From Pseudomonas marginalis (GTDB lineage Bacteria > Pseudomonadota > Gammaproteobacteria > Pseudomonadales > Pseudomonadaceae): DNA of 64,000 nucleotides. The notes beneath the pieces were generated by a model that did not search any database, was not told where the DNA came from, and saw nothing but the letters and a program-made list of their open reading frames with translations. The position numbers were made by a program, and so were the translations under genes. Positions 7,440-18,313 of this stretch are shown here, one piece after another. The stretch covers positions 194,493-258,492 of the forward strand of contig NZ_LKEG01000036.1 of NCBI RefSeq assembly GCF_001645105.1, written 5' to 3'. How positions within the stretch are numbered: the first letter of the stretch is position 1; the number at the start of each line of letters is the position of its first letter.

Positions 7440-8447
7440 ATGGAAAGACGTCAATTCAGCGGTGGCATGAAAGGCAAAAACCTGCGCTACCTCAATGAAA
7501 CCCAACAGCCGGCCTCGGTCACTCGCGTTGGCTTCCTGTTGCTCGAACATTTCTCCTTGCCCGCATTCACCCAGACCCTCGACACGGTGGTTACCGCCAA
7601 CCTGCTGCGCCCCGAACTGTTCGCCTCGCGCACCTTCGGTTTGGACGATGGCGAAGTCATCAGCGACCTGGGCCTGGTAATCCGCCCCGACGCGCGCCTT
7701 GATGGCGCGGCCCTGCAAGACCTGGAACTGTTGGTGGTCTGCGGCGGTTTCCGTACTGAACTCAAGGCCAGTGAAGACCTCATCCACCTGCTGCGTACCG
7801 CCGCCGAGCACGGTATCGGCCTCGCCGGTCTGTGGAATGGCGCCTGGTTCCTCGGCCGCGCCGGTTTGTTGCAAGGCTATCGCTGCGCCATCCACCCTGA
7901 ACACCGCCCAGCCCTGGCCGAAGTGTCCAAGGCTGCCCACGTGACCAGCGAACCCTACGTGATCGACCGCGACCGCCTCACGGCTTCAAGCCCCTCCGGC
8001 GCGTTCCACATGGCGTTGGACTGGATCAAGGGCCTGCACGACAAGGCACTGGTCGAAGGCATCGAAGACATCCTGGCCTTCGAAGAGTCACGTTACCGGC
8101 GGATCAAACCCACCGAAAACGTCAGCGTCAGCGCGCCCCTGCGTGAGGTGGTGAAGCTGATGGACGCCAACCTCGAAGAACCCCTGGAACTGGACCAACT
8201 TGCCGTCTACGCCGGCCGCTCCCGGCGTCAGCTGGAGCGCCTGTTCAAGGAACAACTGGGCACGACACCGCAGCGCTACTACATGGAACTGCGCGTGACC
8301 GAAGCGCGGCGGCTGTTGCAGCACACCGAGCTGTCACAGGTGGAGGTGTTGGTGGCGTGCGGGTTTGTTTCGCCGAGTCATTTCAGCAAGTGCTATAGCT
8401 CGTATTTCGGATATCGCCCCTCCAAGGAGAAGCGGTTGGTGAAGTGA
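7440..8447 (+). CDS. GlxA-type AraC family regulator (DJ-1/PfpI domain plus HTH)
   Basis: About 335 residues from the ATG at 7440. The N-terminal two thirds are a DJ-1/PfpI-like amidotransferase fold (VTRVGFLLLEHFSLPAFTQTLDTV, then LLVVCGGFRTE and GIGLAGLWNGAWFLGRAGLL). In GlxA regulators this fold senses amines or amino acids and lacks catalysis. The C-terminal ~100 residues are two AraC helix-turn-helices (ELDQLAVYAGRSRRQLERLF and VEVLVACGFVSPSHFSKCY). Family members control arginine, carnitine, glycine betaine or similar N-compound use. The target here is unknown; it is convergent with the hydroxyproline operon. ATGs at 7398 and 7467 are alternative starts. Confidence 0.85.
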   Translation: MERRQFSGGMKGKNLRYLNETQQPASVTRVGFLLLEHFSLPAFTQTLDTVVTANLLRPELFASRTFGLDDGEVISDLGLVIRPDARLDGAALQDLELLVVCGGFRTELKASEDLIHLLRTAAEHGIGLAGLWNGAWFLGRAGLLQGYRCAIHPEHRPALAEVSKAAHVTSEPYVIDRDRLTASSPSGAFHMALDWIKGLHDKALVEGIEDILAFEESRYRRIKPTENVSVSAPLREVVKLMDANLEEPLELDQLAVYAGRSRRQLERLFKEQLGTTPQRYYMELRVTEARRLLQHTELSQVEVLVACGFVSPSHFSKCYSSYFGYRPSKEKRLVK

Positions 8448-8464
8448 TTGCACTCGACTCCTCC

Positions 8465-8600
8465 TGTAGTGAGCGGGCTTGCCCCGCGCTGGGCTGCGCA
8501 GCAGCCCCAATCAATACAAAACGCGGTGTGTCAGGTGCTCCTCACCGTCTGGTTTTGGGGCCGCTGCGCAGCCCGGCGCGGGGCAAGCCCGCTCACTACA
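8465..8600. repeat. REPIN: paired inverted Pseudomonas REP sequences
   Basis: A 136-bp element bounded by TGTAGTGAGCGGGCTTGCCC and its inverse GGGCAAGCCCGCTCACTACA. Each end is followed inward by a GC-rich palindrome built on GGGCTGCGCAGC-type sequence. This is the two-REP hairpin arrangement mobilised in trans by RAYT transposases in Pseudomonas. It sits between the converging GlxA-type regulator and hydroxyproline operon and may also act as a terminator. Confidence 0.88.
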
Positions 8601-8619
8601 TAGGCTGCGTGTGCTGTTG

Positions 8620-9858
8620 TCAGAATCGGTCCAGACGATAAGGCGTGAGTGACTGCACTTGATCCTTGCCCGCCAACTCTCGCACCATCTCCGCCGTCAC
8701 CGCCGCCTGCGTCAGCCCCAAATGCTGATGCCCAAACGCAAGCAACACTCTCCCTTCACACACTCGATCAATAATCGGCAGCGAATCCGGTAACGACGGC
8801 CGAAACCCCATCCACGGGGTGGCATCCCGTGCACTCAAATCATCGCGGAACAACCCCTTGCTCAGCCGATGCAGTTGCCAGGCGCGTTGCATGTTCGGCG
8901 GGCGGTCGAGGCCGGCGAATTCGACGGTGCCGGCCAGGCGCAGGCCGTCGGTCATGGGGGTCATGATGAATTTGCGCTCCAGGGAGGTGACGGCGAATGG
9001 CAGGCGATGCTGCTCGTGGGGCAGCATCAGGTGGTAGCCGCGTTCTGTGTCCAGCGGGATTTTTTTGCCGGTGAGCGCGGTGGTGAGTTTGGCCGAGTGG
9101 GCGCCGCAGGCGATGAGTACCTGGCGGGCGCTCAAGGGGCCCTGATCGGTGGTCAGTGAGACGCCATGTTCCTCAAGGCGTGCGTCCTTCACCTCGCGCT
9201 GGAGGAATTGCACACCTTGGGCCTTGGCGGCCTGGACCAGTTCGCACACCACGTGGTAAGGGTCGATAAAGTGCCCGGTGCCGGGAAAAAACAGCCCGCC
9301 CTGGAGGTGCTCGCTCAGTTGCGGCGCGGCCTGGCGAATGGCATCGCCGGACCAGACCACCACGGGCACTTGCTGTTGCTGCATGCGCCGTTGCAGGGCC
9401 TCGATGGCCGGGCGGGAGTCGGCCTGTTCAAACACCAACAGCGAGCCATCCTCGCGCAGCAACTGTGGGCGCCCGATGCTGTGCAGCAAGCGCTGCCAGG
9501 CGCCCAGGCTGCCTTCATTGAGCGTGCGTATACCCGCGACCGTGCGCTGATAGCTCGTCGGACGCAGGTTCCACAGCAGGCGCAGGAACCAGGGCAGGGC
9601 GCGAGGCAGGTATTTCCAATCCAGGCGCAACGGGCCCATGGGGTCCAGCAGCATGCCGGGCAAGCGCTTGAGGATCGACACGTCGGCAATCGGGAACACC
9701 TGTTCGGTGGCCAAGTGCCCGGCGTTGCCATAGGAGGCGCCCCTGCCGGGTGCCTGCTGGTCAACCACCACCACGTGCCGACCGAGGCGCGCCAGTTGCA
9801 GCGCGCAGGCGACGCCGATAATACCGGCGCCGACCACTACGATATCGGGATCGGACAT
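8620..9858 (-). CDS. cis-4-hydroxy-D-proline dehydrogenase (FAD oxidoreductase)
   Basis: A 412-residue DAO/DadA-type flavoprotein. The FAD-binding motif VVGAGIIGVACALQLARLG is at residues 7-25 and a C-terminal PIIDRVCEGRVLLAFGHQHLG closes the FAD site. By context it oxidises cis-4-hydroxy-D-proline to pyrroline-4-hydroxy-2-carboxylate, the second step of hydroxyproline use. It is the last gene of the five-gene operon, starting three bases after the semialdehyde dehydrogenase stop. Sequence alone would also fit D-amino-acid dehydrogenase; the neighbours decide. P. aeruginosa uses a multi-subunit enzyme here, while P. putida has a single-subunit form like this one. Confidence 0.85.
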   Translation of the reverse strand: MSDPDIVVVGAGIIGVACALQLARLGRHVVVVDQQAPGRGASYGNAGHLATEQVFPIADVSILKRLPGMLLDPMGPLRLDWKYLPRALPWFLRLLWNLRPTSYQRTVAGIRTLNEGSLGAWQRLLHSIGRPQLLREDGSLLVFEQADSRPAIEALQRRMQQQQVPVVVWSGDAIRQAAPQLSEHLQGGLFFPGTGHFIDPYHVVCELVQAAKAQGVQFLQREVKDARLEEHGVSLTTDQGPLSARQVLIACGAHSAKLTTALTGKKIPLDTERGYHLMLPHEQHRLPFAVTSLERKFIMTPMTDGLRLAGTVEFAGLDRPPNMQRAWQLHRLSKGLFRDDLSARDATPWMGFRPSLPDSLPIIDRVCEGRVLLAFGHQHLGLTQAAVTAEMVRELAGKDQVQSLTPYRLDRF

Positions 9859-9861
9859 CGC

Positions 9862-11433
9862 CTATGCCTCCCTCTGGCCGTCAAGCAAGCGTCGCAGCAG
9901 CAAAGGGTTGCCGTGCTGGAGCGCGGCGGGCAGCAACGCATCGGGGAAATCCTGATAACACACGGGGCGTAAAAAACGCTGGATCGCCGCCGTGCCCACC
10001 GACGTGCTGCGCGAATCCGAGGTGGCTGGGAAGGGGCCGCCGTGGACCATGGCATCACACACTTCCACGCCGGTCGGCCAGCCGTTGACCAGCAGGCGGC
10101 CGGCCTTGCGCTCAAGCACTGGCAACAGGGCCTTGGCGTCTGGCAAATCGGTTTCGTCCAGGTGCAGAGTGGCCGTGAGTTGGCCTTCGAGATGCTCGGA
10201 AACCTGGCGGACTTCCTCGGCATCGGCGCAGACGACTATCAAGGATGCGGCGCCAAAGACCTCGGCTTGCAGGTGTTCATTGGCCAAAAAAGCCTGTGCC
10301 TGCGTCACGAACAGATGCGCCTGGCCTTGGTTGGGACCTTCTGCCGCCAGCCCCTTGGCGGCGACCTCGGCATGTTCCGTCATTGCCGCCACCCCTGAAG
10401 CGTAGGCACTGGCAATCCCCGGTGTCAGCATGGTCTGTGCTGCACAGGTCGGTAGCCGTTCACCCGCAGCCTTGATAAAGCGATCCAAAGCGGGCCCTTG
10501 TACCCCAATCACCAGTCCAGGGTTGGTGCAGAATTGCCCGGCGCCTTGGGTCAACGAAGCGACAAAACCTTCGGCCAACGCCTCAGCCCTGGCTGCCAAC
10601 GCCGCCGGGAACAGGTACACCGGGTTGATCGAACTCATTTCCGCATACACCGGAATCGGCTCCGGCCGCGCCTGCGCCGCTTGGATCAGCGCAAGGCCGC
10701 CGCTGCGAGAACCGGTAAAGCCGACGGCCTTGATACGCGGGTCGGTGACCAGCGCAATGCCGACCTCGCGGCCCGAACCGTACAACAGCGAAAACACACC
10801 CTCCGGCAGCCCACATGCTTTGACCGCCTGAGCCACCGCCCGGCCCACCCGTTCGCTGGTGCCAGGGTGAGCACCATGGGCCTTGATGATTACGGGGCAC
10901 CCGGCCGCCAACGCCGAGGCGGTGTCACCTCCGGCCACGGAAAACGCCAGCGGAAAGTTGCTCGCGCCAAACACGGCCACCGGGCCCAACGCGATGTGGC
11001 GCTGACGCAGGTCTGGCCGGGGCAGCGGCTGGCGCTGCGGTTGCGCGTTATCGACCCGCACATCCAGCCATTCCCCGGCGCGGACGGTGCGGGCGAACGT
11101 GCGCAGTTGCCCGCAGGTGCGCCCGTGTTCGCCTTGAATGCGCGCGCTGGGCAGGCCGGTTTCGGCAACGGCGCGGTCGATCAGCTCATCGCCCAATGTT
11201 TCGATCTGCGCGGCGATGGCTTCAAGCAGCGTTGCGCGCGCCTCCAGCGATGTCTCGCGGTACCCGTCAAACGCCGCCCACGCCAAGGCGCACGCCTGCG
11301 CGACCTGTTCGCCGTCGCCGCCCAAGTAGGCCGGCTCCAAGGCTGTGTCGGTGGCGGGATTGATCGCCCGGATGGGCTCGCGATTGCCGCCAGTGGCGTG
11401 CTGACCGATCAGCATCTTGCCTGTCAGAGTCAT
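9862..11433 (-). CDS. 2,5-dioxovalerate (alpha-ketoglutarate semialdehyde) dehydrogenase
   Basis: A 523-residue aldehyde dehydrogenase that oxidises alpha-ketoglutarate semialdehyde to alpha-ketoglutarate, the exit of the pathway into the TCA cycle. The general-base Glu is in PVYAEMSS and the nucleophilic Cys in [10 protein letters not shown]. The NAD(P)-site segments [11 protein letters not shown] and FTGSRSGG are intact. The AEMSSINP sequence with an FCTNPG active site is characteristic of the KGSADH subgroup. The ATG at 11433 ([10 protein letters not shown]) replaces a longer 5' extension that has no homologous character. It is 59 bases downstream of the deaminase gene. Confidence 0.92.
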   Translation of the reverse strand: MTLTGKMLIGQHATGGNREPIRAINPATDTALEPAYLGGDGEQVAQACALAWAAFDGYRETSLEARATLLEAIAAQIETLGDELIDRAVAETGLPSARIQGEHGRTCGQLRTFARTVRAGEWLDVRVDNAQPQRQPLPRPDLRQRHIALGPVAVFGASNFPLAFSVAGGDTASALAAGCPVIIKAHGAHPGTSERVGRAVAQAVKACGLPEGVFSLLYGSGREVGIALVTDPRIKAVGFTGSRSGGLALIQAAQARPEPIPVYAEMSSINPVYLFPAALAARAEALAEGFVASLTQGAGQFCTNPGLVIGVQGPALDRFIKAAGERLPTCAAQTMLTPGIASAYASGVAAMTEHAEVAAKGLAAEGPNQGQAHLFVTQAQAFLANEHLQAEVFGAASLIVVCADAEEVRQVSEHLEGQLTATLHLDETDLPDAKALLPVLERKAGRLLVNGWPTGVEVCDAMVHGGPFPATSDSRSTSVGTAAIQRFLRPVCYQDFPDALLPAALQHGNPLLLRRLLDGQREA

Positions 11434-11492
11434 GGAATCGTCCTGGAAAAAAAAGGGTGGCCGCTGCGAGCGCCGCAGCGGCACGCAAGGGC

Positions 11493-12440
11493 TCAGGCGA
11501 CGTTCTGTTCCGCCGACCAATGGGCGTACCATTGCCGGAAGAGCACGTACTGCGTTTCTGCGTAACGGCGCTGAGCGTCGCTGAGCTCATCGGTCTCGTT
11601 GAAGTGCAGGGCGTACTCCTTATCGCCGTTAAGCACCATCAGGTGTTTGTAGTACAACACCAGGTCGCAGCCTTCATCGAACGACGATAGCACCGCGAGC
11701 GCGGCTTCCAGTTCACGTGCCTGGCGGCGGGCCTTGGCGTCGCCCTTGGCGGCTTTTTTGCTCAGTGCCACCAGTTGCAGGACTTCCCGCGGCAGTGCGT
11801 TGCCGATGCCGGTGATCGCACCCGTGGCGTTACAGTTGACGAAGCCGTGCACCACCTGGGTGTCGACACCGACCATCAGGGTCACGTTATCGTCCTGGGA
11901 GGTGATGTGTTCGGCGGCATAGCGCAGGTCGGCCCCGCCGCCGAACTCCTTGAAGCCGATCAGGTTCGGGTGTTCGCGGCGCAGTTCGAAGAACAGCTCG
12001 GCGCGGGTGGCGAAGCCGTAATACGGGCTGTTGTAGATCACGGCCGGCAGGTTCGGCGCGGCCTTGAGAATCGCCGAGAAGTGCGCCTTTTGCGCGGTGG
12101 CCGAGCCACCACGGGACAAGACGCGCGGAATCACCATCAGGCCATGGGCGCCGACCTTGGCGGCGTGGGCGGCGTGGGCCACTGCCTCACGGCTGTTGAC
12201 CGCACCCGTACCGACGATGGTCGGCACGCCGGCCGCCACCAGCCGCGCCACGCCTTCCTGGCGCTCGGCCTCGGTGAGCAACGGCCAGTCGCCCATGGAA
12301 CCGCAATACACCACGGCGCTCATGCCGATATCGATCAACTCGCGGCCCTTGGCAACCAGGGCATCGAAGTCCGGCTTGCGCGCGGGCGTGCACGGGGTCA
12401 TCAGGGCGGGGATGCAGCCGGTGAAGATGTTGTCGCTCAT
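11493..12440 (-). CDS. Pyrroline-4-hydroxy-2-carboxylate deaminase (DapA/NAL superfamily)
   Basis: A 315-residue (beta/alpha)8 barrel of the dihydrodipicolinate synthase/N-acetylneuraminate lyase superfamily. The Schiff-base Lys is in IGFKEFGGG and the conserved Tyr in [20 protein letters not shown] replaces the GTTGE-type carboxylate loop of DapA, as expected of the hydroxyproline subgroup. It removes ammonia from pyrroline-4-hydroxy-2-carboxylate to give alpha-ketoglutarate semialdehyde. It lies between epimerase and semialdehyde dehydrogenase genes, matching the order of reactions. Confidence 0.92.
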   Translation of the reverse strand: MSDNIFTGCIPALMTPCTPARKPDFDALVAKGRELIDIGMSAVVYCGSMGDWPLLTEAERQEGVARLVAAGVPTIVGTGAVNSREAVAHAAHAAKVGAHGLMVIPRVLSRGGSATAQKAHFSAILKAAPNLPAVIYNSPYYGFATRAELFFELRREHPNLIGFKEFGGGADLRYAAEHITSQDDNVTLMVGVDTQVVHGFVNCNATGAITGIGNALPREVLQLVALSKKAAKGDAKARRQARELEAALAVLSSFDEGCDLVLYYKHLMVLNGDKEYALHFNETDELSDAQRRYAETQYVLFRQWYAHWSAEQNVA

Positions 12441-12482
12441 TGTGCTAACTCCTGCAATCGTTCAGTTAAAGGTGGCCCGGGC

Positions 12483-13409
12483 TCAGATGCCCCAAGCGAA
12501 AGGGTCCTGTTCGTCGATCAGCAAGGTGCTGTCGGCGGTCATGTAGGCGCGGCCGGTGATGAAGGGGCGCACGCGTTCGCCGTCCCACTCATAGCGGCCC
12601 TCGAATTGGCTGCCGGTGATGCTCGCTTGTGTCCAGGTTGCTCCGGGCGCAAGTGTTCCATCGGCGGCCAGGCAGGCCAGCTTGGCGCTGGTGCCGGTGC
12701 CGCACGGTGAGCGGTCGTAGGCTTTGCCGGGGCACATGACGAAATTGCGGCTGTCAGCGTGGTCGTCGTCGGCGAACAGCTCGATATGGTCGATCAGCGC
12801 GCCGTCGGCACCGTGGATACCTTGGTCTTCAAGGGCCTTGAGCATCGCCCAGGTGTAGTCGGTGAGGGCATCGACGTTGTCCATCTGCAAGCGCTGGCCG
12901 TGTTCGGACACCAGGAAAAACCAGTTGCCGCCCCAGGCGATATCGCCCAGCACCACCCCGTGGCCCGGCACCTCCACCGGCACTTGGTGGCGATGGCGGT
13001 AGGCGGGCACGTTGCCCAGGGTCACGGCGCCGTCTTCGTGCAATGTCGCCTCTACCAAGCCGACAGGCGTGTCGATGCGATGCACGCCGGGTGCGATGCG
13101 ACCCAAATGGTGCAAGGAGGCGACCAGGCCAATCGTGCCGTGCCCGCACATGCCCAGGTAGCCGGCGTTATTGAAGAAGATCACGCCGCAGACGGCGCCC
13201 GGCGTGACCGGCTCGCAGTACAGCGCGCCGACCAGAACATCGTTACCACGCGGTTCCAGAATGCAGGCACGGCGCCATTTATCATGCTCGCTGCGCAGGT
13301 TATTCAGCTGCTCAGCCAGGGTGTTGCCGATGAGCGTGGGGAAACCGTTCATCACCAGGCGCGTCGGTTCGCCGCCGGTGTGGGAGTCGATCACATGCAA
13401 TCGCTTCAT
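12483..13409 (-). CDS. lhpA: 4-hydroxyproline 2-epimerase
   Basis: A 308-residue proline racemase-fold enzyme that interconverts trans-4-hydroxy-L-proline and cis-4-hydroxy-D-proline by two-base, cofactor-free catalysis. Both catalytic Cys are present: Cys88 in GMCGHGTIG and Cys236 in [10 protein letters not shown], with His90 and Asp232 beside them as in characterised bacterial epimerases. Two Cys exclude the Thr-containing dehydratase subgroup. The gene sits 14 bases downstream of the permease and 42 upstream of the deaminase. The product is cytoplasmic. Confidence 0.95.
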   Translation of the reverse strand: MKRLHVIDSHTGGEPTRLVMNGFPTLIGNTLAEQLNNLRSEHDKWRRACILEPRGNDVLVGALYCEPVTPGAVCGVIFFNNAGYLGMCGHGTIGLVASLHHLGRIAPGVHRIDTPVGLVEATLHEDGAVTLGNVPAYRHRHQVPVEVPGHGVVLGDIAWGGNWFFLVSEHGQRLQMDNVDALTDYTWAMLKALEDQGIHGADGALIDHIELFADDDHADSRNFVMCPGKAYDRSPCGTGTSAKLACLAADGTLAPGATWTQASITGSQFEGRYEWDGERVRPFITGRAYMTADSTLLIDEQDPFAWGI

Positions 13410-13423
13410 AAAACGCTCCAGAA

Positions 13424-15049
13424 TCAGTGGGTGGCCGGGGTCAACGGGGCGCGGTCGAGGGGCTCGTCGACCGTTTCGCTTTCATCGGCTTCGTGTTCCA
13501 GGCGCACCAGATGGGCCGGCACGCCAGTGGCTGCGCCCCAGTAGTAAATGCCCAGCGCGCAGACCGCGACGACGAGGGTGTCAAACGGGTGGGCGAGTAC
13601 GCCGATACCGCCAAAGCTGCCGAGCTTGGAGAGCAAAAGGGTCACCGCATAGAAGCCGATCAGCCACGCGGATGAGCGCACTTGCTGCTTGAGGTTGAGG
13701 TGCGCGGTCGGCACCCAGCGCGCGCACAGCAGGTACACCCCGAACATCAGGATTTGCAGGCCGAGCAGCCAGGAAACCGTACTCCAGCCCGACCAATACA
13801 CGATCAACGCGGCGATGATGAACGACAGGGGGCCGAGCACCGCCATGCCCTTGACCCGGAACGGGCGCGCCATTTGCGGTGCATTGCGTCGCAGTGCCGC
13901 GACGGTGACCGGGGCGACCGCATAGCTGAGGATCAACGCGGCGGACACCACATTGATCAGCGCTTCCCAGGACGGGAACGGCAGGGTCCAGAACACCGAC
14001 AAGCCAAAGGTCAGCCACAGCGCCGGGCGGGGGATGCCGGATTTCTCATCGATACGCGTGAAAATCTTGAAGAACGTGCCTGTCTGCGCCCAGCCATACA
14101 CCACACGTGGGGTGGCATTCATGTAGATGTTGCCGCAGCCGCTGGGGGAGATCACCGCGTCGGCCACCACCAGGTACGCCAGCCAACCCACGCCCAGCGC
14201 CAGGGCGATATCCCGATAGGGCAGCGCCAGTTGTTTGCTGATCCCGGCCCAGCCATCGGCAAGCATTTCCGTGGGCACGCCACCGAGGAACGCGGTTTGC
14301 AGCAACACGTAGATGGCGGTCGAGAGCAGTACCGAAAGGATCAACGCAATCGGAATGGTGCGTTGCGGGTTCTTCACTTCGCTGGCCACCGAGATGATCG
14401 GCGTGAGCCCCAGGTAGGCGAAAATCACGCCGCCGGCCGACACCGCCATCTCGATACCTGACAGACCAAACGGCGCGAAACCCTGCACCTGGAAATTCGC
14501 CGGCTTGAAGAAGGTGAAGAGCACGCCAATCACCAGCAACGGCACAATGAACTTGAACACGCTCACCATGTTATTGGCGATGGCGAAGGTTTTCACGCTG
14601 CGGTAATTGAGGATAAAGAACAGGCACAGCAGGGCGAACTGCACCAGCCAGCCGAGGGTGGTCGGGTCGCTGGAACCGGCTTTGGTCAGCTCGGGAAACC
14701 ACGCCGCAGCGTATTGGCGCGAGGCGACCACCTCGATGGCCACCAGGCTGGAGAACGCAATCAGCGTGATAAAACCCATGAGGTAGCCCAGCAGTGGGCC
14801 GTGGGAATAGACCGGGTAGCGCACCACGCCGCCGGCGCGCGGTAATGCGGCGCCCAGTTCGCAGTACACGATGCCCAGCAGCAGCACCGCGAAACCACCG
14901 ATCAGCCAGGAAATGATGCCCGCAGGACCTGCAATGGCGGAGACGTGACTGGCAGCAAACAGCCAGCCCGAACCAAAGATGGCGCCCAGCCCGATAAAGG
15001 TGAGGTCCATCAATGAAAGTTGTTTCTTGAACTTGCCTTGACCTGACAT
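13424..15049 (-). CDS. APC family amino-acid permease, probable hydroxyproline importer
   Basis: A 541-residue inner-membrane transporter with about twelve hydrophobic segments plus a charged C-terminal tail. The first helix carries the APC motif [15 protein letters not shown] (unwound GxG-type substrate loop). It is the first gene of the hydroxyproline operon, so hydroxyproline or hydroxyproline betaine is the probable substrate; the sequence itself only supports an amino-acid transporter. The promoter should lie in the 190-base gap to the divergent AraC regulator, in which I found no convincing operator. Confidence 0.88.
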   Translation of the reverse strand: MSGQGKFKKQLSLMDLTFIGLGAIFGSGWLFAASHVSAIAGPAGIISWLIGGFAVLLLGIVYCELGAALPRAGGVVRYPVYSHGPLLGYLMGFITLIAFSSLVAIEVVASRQYAAAWFPELTKAGSSDPTTLGWLVQFALLCLFFILNYRSVKTFAIANNMVSVFKFIVPLLVIGVLFTFFKPANFQVQGFAPFGLSGIEMAVSAGGVIFAYLGLTPIISVASEVKNPQRTIPIALILSVLLSTAIYVLLQTAFLGGVPTEMLADGWAGISKQLALPYRDIALALGVGWLAYLVVADAVISPSGCGNIYMNATPRVVYGWAQTGTFFKIFTRIDEKSGIPRPALWLTFGLSVFWTLPFPSWEALINVVSAALILSYAVAPVTVAALRRNAPQMARPFRVKGMAVLGPLSFIIAALIVYWSGWSTVSWLLGLQILMFGVYLLCARWVPTAHLNLKQQVRSSAWLIGFYAVTLLLSKLGSFGGIGVLAHPFDTLVVAVCALGIYYWGAATGVPAHLVRLEHEADESETVDEPLDRAPLTPATH

Positions 15050-15236
15050 AGCGTCGCCTTCTTGTGAGTTATTGGATAGGCATGCAGTGCCCCTACAGTG
15101 AACTCATGAACGGCGGCGCGATTGATGTTTTTTGCCGACAACGATGACGAAATCAGCACAGTTTGCACCGCTCGACAGCGCCTCGGGCATCGGGCAATCT
15201 GCTACGCGTCGAGGCCGTCAGTGGGGATCAACCGTC

Positions 15237-16001
15237 ATGATGCAGAGCGCGTTTGCGACCCTTTGCCAAGGGCCTGAGGCCAATCGGCCCCACAGCATCG
15301 AGCAGCTATTGGCCGGCGTGGCGCAGTTACTGCCGATGCTCGATGTGATCCCCAATGCGGCGATTTTCATCAAGGACACCGAGGCCCGTTATGTGCTCGC
15401 CAACCACACCCTGGTGCAGCGCTGTGGCCTCAAGCACCTGCAACCGTTGCTGGGCAAGACCAGTGCTGAAGTGTTCCCCGCGCAACTGGGGCCGGGTTAC
15501 ACCGAACAGGATCAGCGCGTGCTGGAGCAGGGGTTTGTACTGGAGGACCAGCTGGAATTGCACCTCTATGGCACCCGTGAACCGGGTTGGTGCCTGACCC
15601 ACAAGTGGCCGCTGTACAACCACATGGGCGCAATCATCGGCCTGGCGGGCATCTCGGTGGACCTGCAAACCGCCAGCGAAAGTCACCCGGCCTACCAACG
15701 CCTGGCGGCCGTCGACGCGCACATCCGCGCGCACTTCAACCGCCGCGTCACCCTGGGTGAGCTGACGCGCATCGCAGGCATTTCCGTGGCGCAACTGGAG
15801 CGCTACTGCAAACGCGTGTTCCACCTCACGCCCCGGCAGATGATCCAGAAGGTGCGGTTGGAGCATGCCCACCGCTTGTTGCACACCGACATGCCGATCA
15901 CCGAGGTGGCGCTGCAGTGCGGGTACACCGACCACAGCGCTTTTACTCGCCAGTTCAAGGCCTCGACGGGGTTTACGCCGAGGCAGTATCGGGAGACCTG
16001 A
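15237..16001 (+). CDS. AraC family regulator with PAS-like domain, probable hydroxyproline activator
   Basis: About 254 residues. The N-terminal part is PAS-like (LLPMLDVIPNAAIFIKDTEARYVLAN to about residue 145) and the C-terminal ~105 residues hold two AraC helix-turn-helices (TLGELTRIAGISVAQLERYC and ITEVALQCGYTDHSAFTRQF). This architecture matches LhpR-type regulators that activate hydroxyproline genes. It is divergent from the permease-led operon, which supports that role. The ATG at 15237 (with another at 15240) is preferred over 15132 because the 35-residue extension has no family similarity. Confidence 0.82.
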   Translation: MMQSAFATLCQGPEANRPHSIEQLLAGVAQLLPMLDVIPNAAIFIKDTEARYVLANHTLVQRCGLKHLQPLLGKTSAEVFPAQLGPGYTEQDQRVLEQGFVLEDQLELHLYGTREPGWCLTHKWPLYNHMGAIIGLAGISVDLQTASESHPAYQRLAAVDAHIRAHFNRRVTLGELTRIAGISVAQLERYCKRVFHLTPRQMIQKVRLEHAHRLLHTDMPITEVALQCGYTDHSAFTRQFKASTGFTPRQYRET

Positions 16002-16070
16002 GCACCTACCTGCTGGGGTGTTAATGAACATCCAACTGTGTGCAGGCTGCCTGTGGGATTCACCGCCGAC

Positions 16071-16119
16071 CCAAGGGGCTGCTTCGCAGCCCGGCGCAGG
16101 GCAAGCCTGCTCACCACAG
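16071..16119. repeat. Single REP-like palindrome
   Basis: A GGGCTGCTTCGCAGCCC hairpin followed by GGCGCAGGGCAAGCCTGCTC, the same half-element as one end of the 8465-8600 REPIN. The partner half is missing, so it is a degenerate or solo REP between the AraC gene and treS. Confidence 0.7.
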
Positions 16120-16232
16120 CAAGCCCGAACGGTGGTTGCTTTGTGTCAGTGCGGCCAGCGCAATGCAACGAATGGCCCGCACAACCCTCATATGTTCACG
16201 AGTAATGCATCACGACGACAGGTATCAGGCTT

Positions 16233-18296
16233 ATGACGGCGGCTGAAAACAACCATGTGAACTGGCTGGTGGAACAATCGATGCTGCACGCGGCACGCCA
16301 GCGGGCCAAGCTCTATTCGGGCCAGGGCCGGTTGTGGCAGCAACCCTATGCGCAGACGCGGCCACGGGATGCCTCGGCCTTGTCGTCCGTGTGGTTTACC
16401 GCCTACCCGGCGTCGATTGTGACCCGTGAAGGCGGCACGGTGTTGGAGGCGCTGGGGGATGAAGCGCTGTGGCATGCCTTGTCGAAGATCGGCATTCAAG
16501 GCATCCATAACGGCCCGTTGAAAAAGTCCGGCGGCCTGAACGGCTCGGAGCACACGCCCACCATCGACGGCAATTTCGACCGCATCAGTTTCGAGATCGA
16601 CCCGCAACTGGGCACCGAAGCGCAATTGCAGGCGTTGACGCGCATGGCGGCGGCGCACAATGCGGTGATCATCGACGACGTAATCCCGTCCCATACCGGC
16701 AAGGGCGCGGATTTTCGCCTGGCCGAGATGGCGTACGAGGATTATCCCGGCCTTTACCATATGGTGGAGATCCGCGAAGAAGATTGGCCATTGCTTCCTG
16801 ACGTCGCAGAGGGCCGCGATGCGCAGAACCTCAGCCCCGTCCAGGTGGATGCCTTGCGTGACAAACACTACATCGTCGGCCAGTTGCAGCGCGTGATCTT
16901 CTTTGAGCCCGGCGTCAAGGAAACCGACTGGAGCGCCACAAACGTGGTGCTGGGCGTGGATGGCAAGCCGCGCCGCTGGGTGTACCTGCACTACTTCAAG
17001 GAAGGCCAACCGTCGCTGAATTGGTTGGACCCGACCTTCGCCGCACAGCAGATGATCATCGGCGATGCCCTGCATGCCATCGACGTGATGGGGGCGAAGA
17101 TCCTGCGCCTGGACGCCAACGGGTTTCTCGGCGTGGAGCGCAAGCTGGACGGCACGGCCTGGTCCGAGAGCCATCCGCTGTCGATCACCGGTAACCAACT
17201 GCTGGGCGGGGCGATTCGCAAGGCCGGTGGCTTCAGCTTCCAGGAGTTGAACCTCACCGTGGATGACATTGCATCCATGTCTCACGGCGGTGCCGATCTG
17301 TCCTACGACTTCATCACCCGCCCGGCGTACCAGCATGCACTGCTGATGGGCGACGCCGAGTTCCTGCGCCTGATGCTGCGCGAAATGCACCGCCAGGGCA
17401 TCGATCCCGGTTCGCTGATCCATGCGTTGCAGAATCACGATGAATTGACCCTGGAATTGGTGCACTTCTGGACCCTGCACGCCCATGACACCTTCCTGTA
17501 CCAGGGCCAGACCTTCCCCGGCAATATCCTGCGCGAGCACATTCGCGAACAGATGTACGAACGCCTGACCGGCGAACATGCCCCCTACAACCTCAAGTTT
17601 GTGACCAATGGTGTGTCCTGCACCACCGCCAGCATCATCACGGCGGCGCTGGGGATTCGGGATCTGGAGGCCATTACGGCGGCGGATATTCTGCAGATTC
17701 GCCAGATCCATTTGCTGTTGGTGATGTACAACGCCATGCAGCCTGGTGTGTTTGCCTTGTCGGGCTGGGACTTGGTGGGCGCGCTGCCGCTGGCCGCCGA
17801 AGAGGTCGAGCATTTGATGCAGGATGGCGACACGCGCTGGATTCATCGCGGCGCCTATGACCTGGTGGACCTGAACCCGGACGCAGAATTATCCGCCGGC
17901 CATATGCCGCGCTCGAAAAGCTTGTATGGCAGCCTCAACAGCCAATTGCAGGACCCTGAGTCCTTCGCCTCGCAACTGCAAAAAATCCTTGTGGTACGCC
18001 GGGCTTACGACATCGCCGCCAGCCGCCAGATCCAAGTGCCGGAAGTGCAAAACCCAGGGCTGTTGGTGATGGTCCACGAATTGCCGGCCGGCAAAGGCAC
18101 GCAAATCACTGCGTTGAACTTCGGCGCCACGCCGATCACCGAGACCCTGCACCTGCCGGATATCGCTGCGGGGATGGTGGTGGACATCATCAACGAACGG
18201 GTCGAGGGGGATTTGACGGCGGAGGGCGCGTTCACCATCACGCTGGATGCGTATGAAGGGTTGGCGCTAAGGGTCGTTAGCAGCGCCCCGATCTGA
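16233..18296 (+). CDS. treS: Trehalose synthase (maltose alpha-D-glucosyltransferase)
   Basis: A 687-residue GH13 enzyme that isomerises maltose and trehalose. It closely resembles the P. stutzeri CJ38 type (about 689 residues) rather than actinobacterial TreS. The nucleophile Asp is D294 (LRLDANGF), the acid/base Glu E338 (FSFQELN) and the transition-state Asp D403 (ALQNHDELT); a C-terminal beta domain starts near residue 600. The product is cytoplasmic and supports osmotic and desiccation tolerance through trehalose. It stands alone, with convergent transcription from the receiver-like gene. The long open frame antisense to it is a GC artefact. Confidence 0.93.
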   Translation: MTAAENNHVNWLVEQSMLHAARQRAKLYSGQGRLWQQPYAQTRPRDASALSSVWFTAYPASIVTREGGTVLEALGDEALWHALSKIGIQGIHNGPLKKSGGLNGSEHTPTIDGNFDRISFEIDPQLGTEAQLQALTRMAAAHNAVIIDDVIPSHTGKGADFRLAEMAYEDYPGLYHMVEIREEDWPLLPDVAEGRDAQNLSPVQVDALRDKHYIVGQLQRVIFFEPGVKETDWSATNVVLGVDGKPRRWVYLHYFKEGQPSLNWLDPTFAAQQMIIGDALHAIDVMGAKILRLDANGFLGVERKLDGTAWSESHPLSITGNQLLGGAIRKAGGFSFQELNLTVDDIASMSHGGADLSYDFITRPAYQHALLMGDAEFLRLMLREMHRQGIDPGSLIHALQNHDELTLELVHFWTLHAHDTFLYQGQTFPGNILREHIREQMYERLTGEHAPYNLKFVTNGVSCTTASIITAALGIRDLEAITAADILQIRQIHLLLVMYNAMQPGVFALSGWDLVGALPLAAEEVEHLMQDGDTRWIHRGAYDLVDLNPDAELSAGHMPRSKSLYGSLNSQLQDPESFASQLQKILVVRRAYDIAASRQIQVPEVQNPGLLVMVHELPAGKGTQITALNFGATPITETLHLPDIAAGMVVDIINERVEGDLTAEGAFTITLDAYEGLALRVVSSAPI

Positions 18297-18313
18297 CGCC
18301 CCCCGATACCCGG

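Noticed and set aside
10498..11565. A 355-codon open frame antisense to the semialdehyde dehydrogenase
   Set aside because: Low-complexity Arg/Ala/Gly sequence opposite a clear aldehyde dehydrogenase; a third-position GC artefact.
15050..15236. AraC operator for the hydroxyproline operon
   Set aside because: Two TTTGC-containing segments 31 bp apart were considered, but spacing and similarity do not fit an AraC-type direct repeat.
16188..17846. A 552-codon open frame antisense to treS
   Set aside because: It mirrors a well-supported GH13 gene, has a composition typical of a GC-rich antisense frame (His, Arg, Gln-rich), no family motif and no ribosome binding site.
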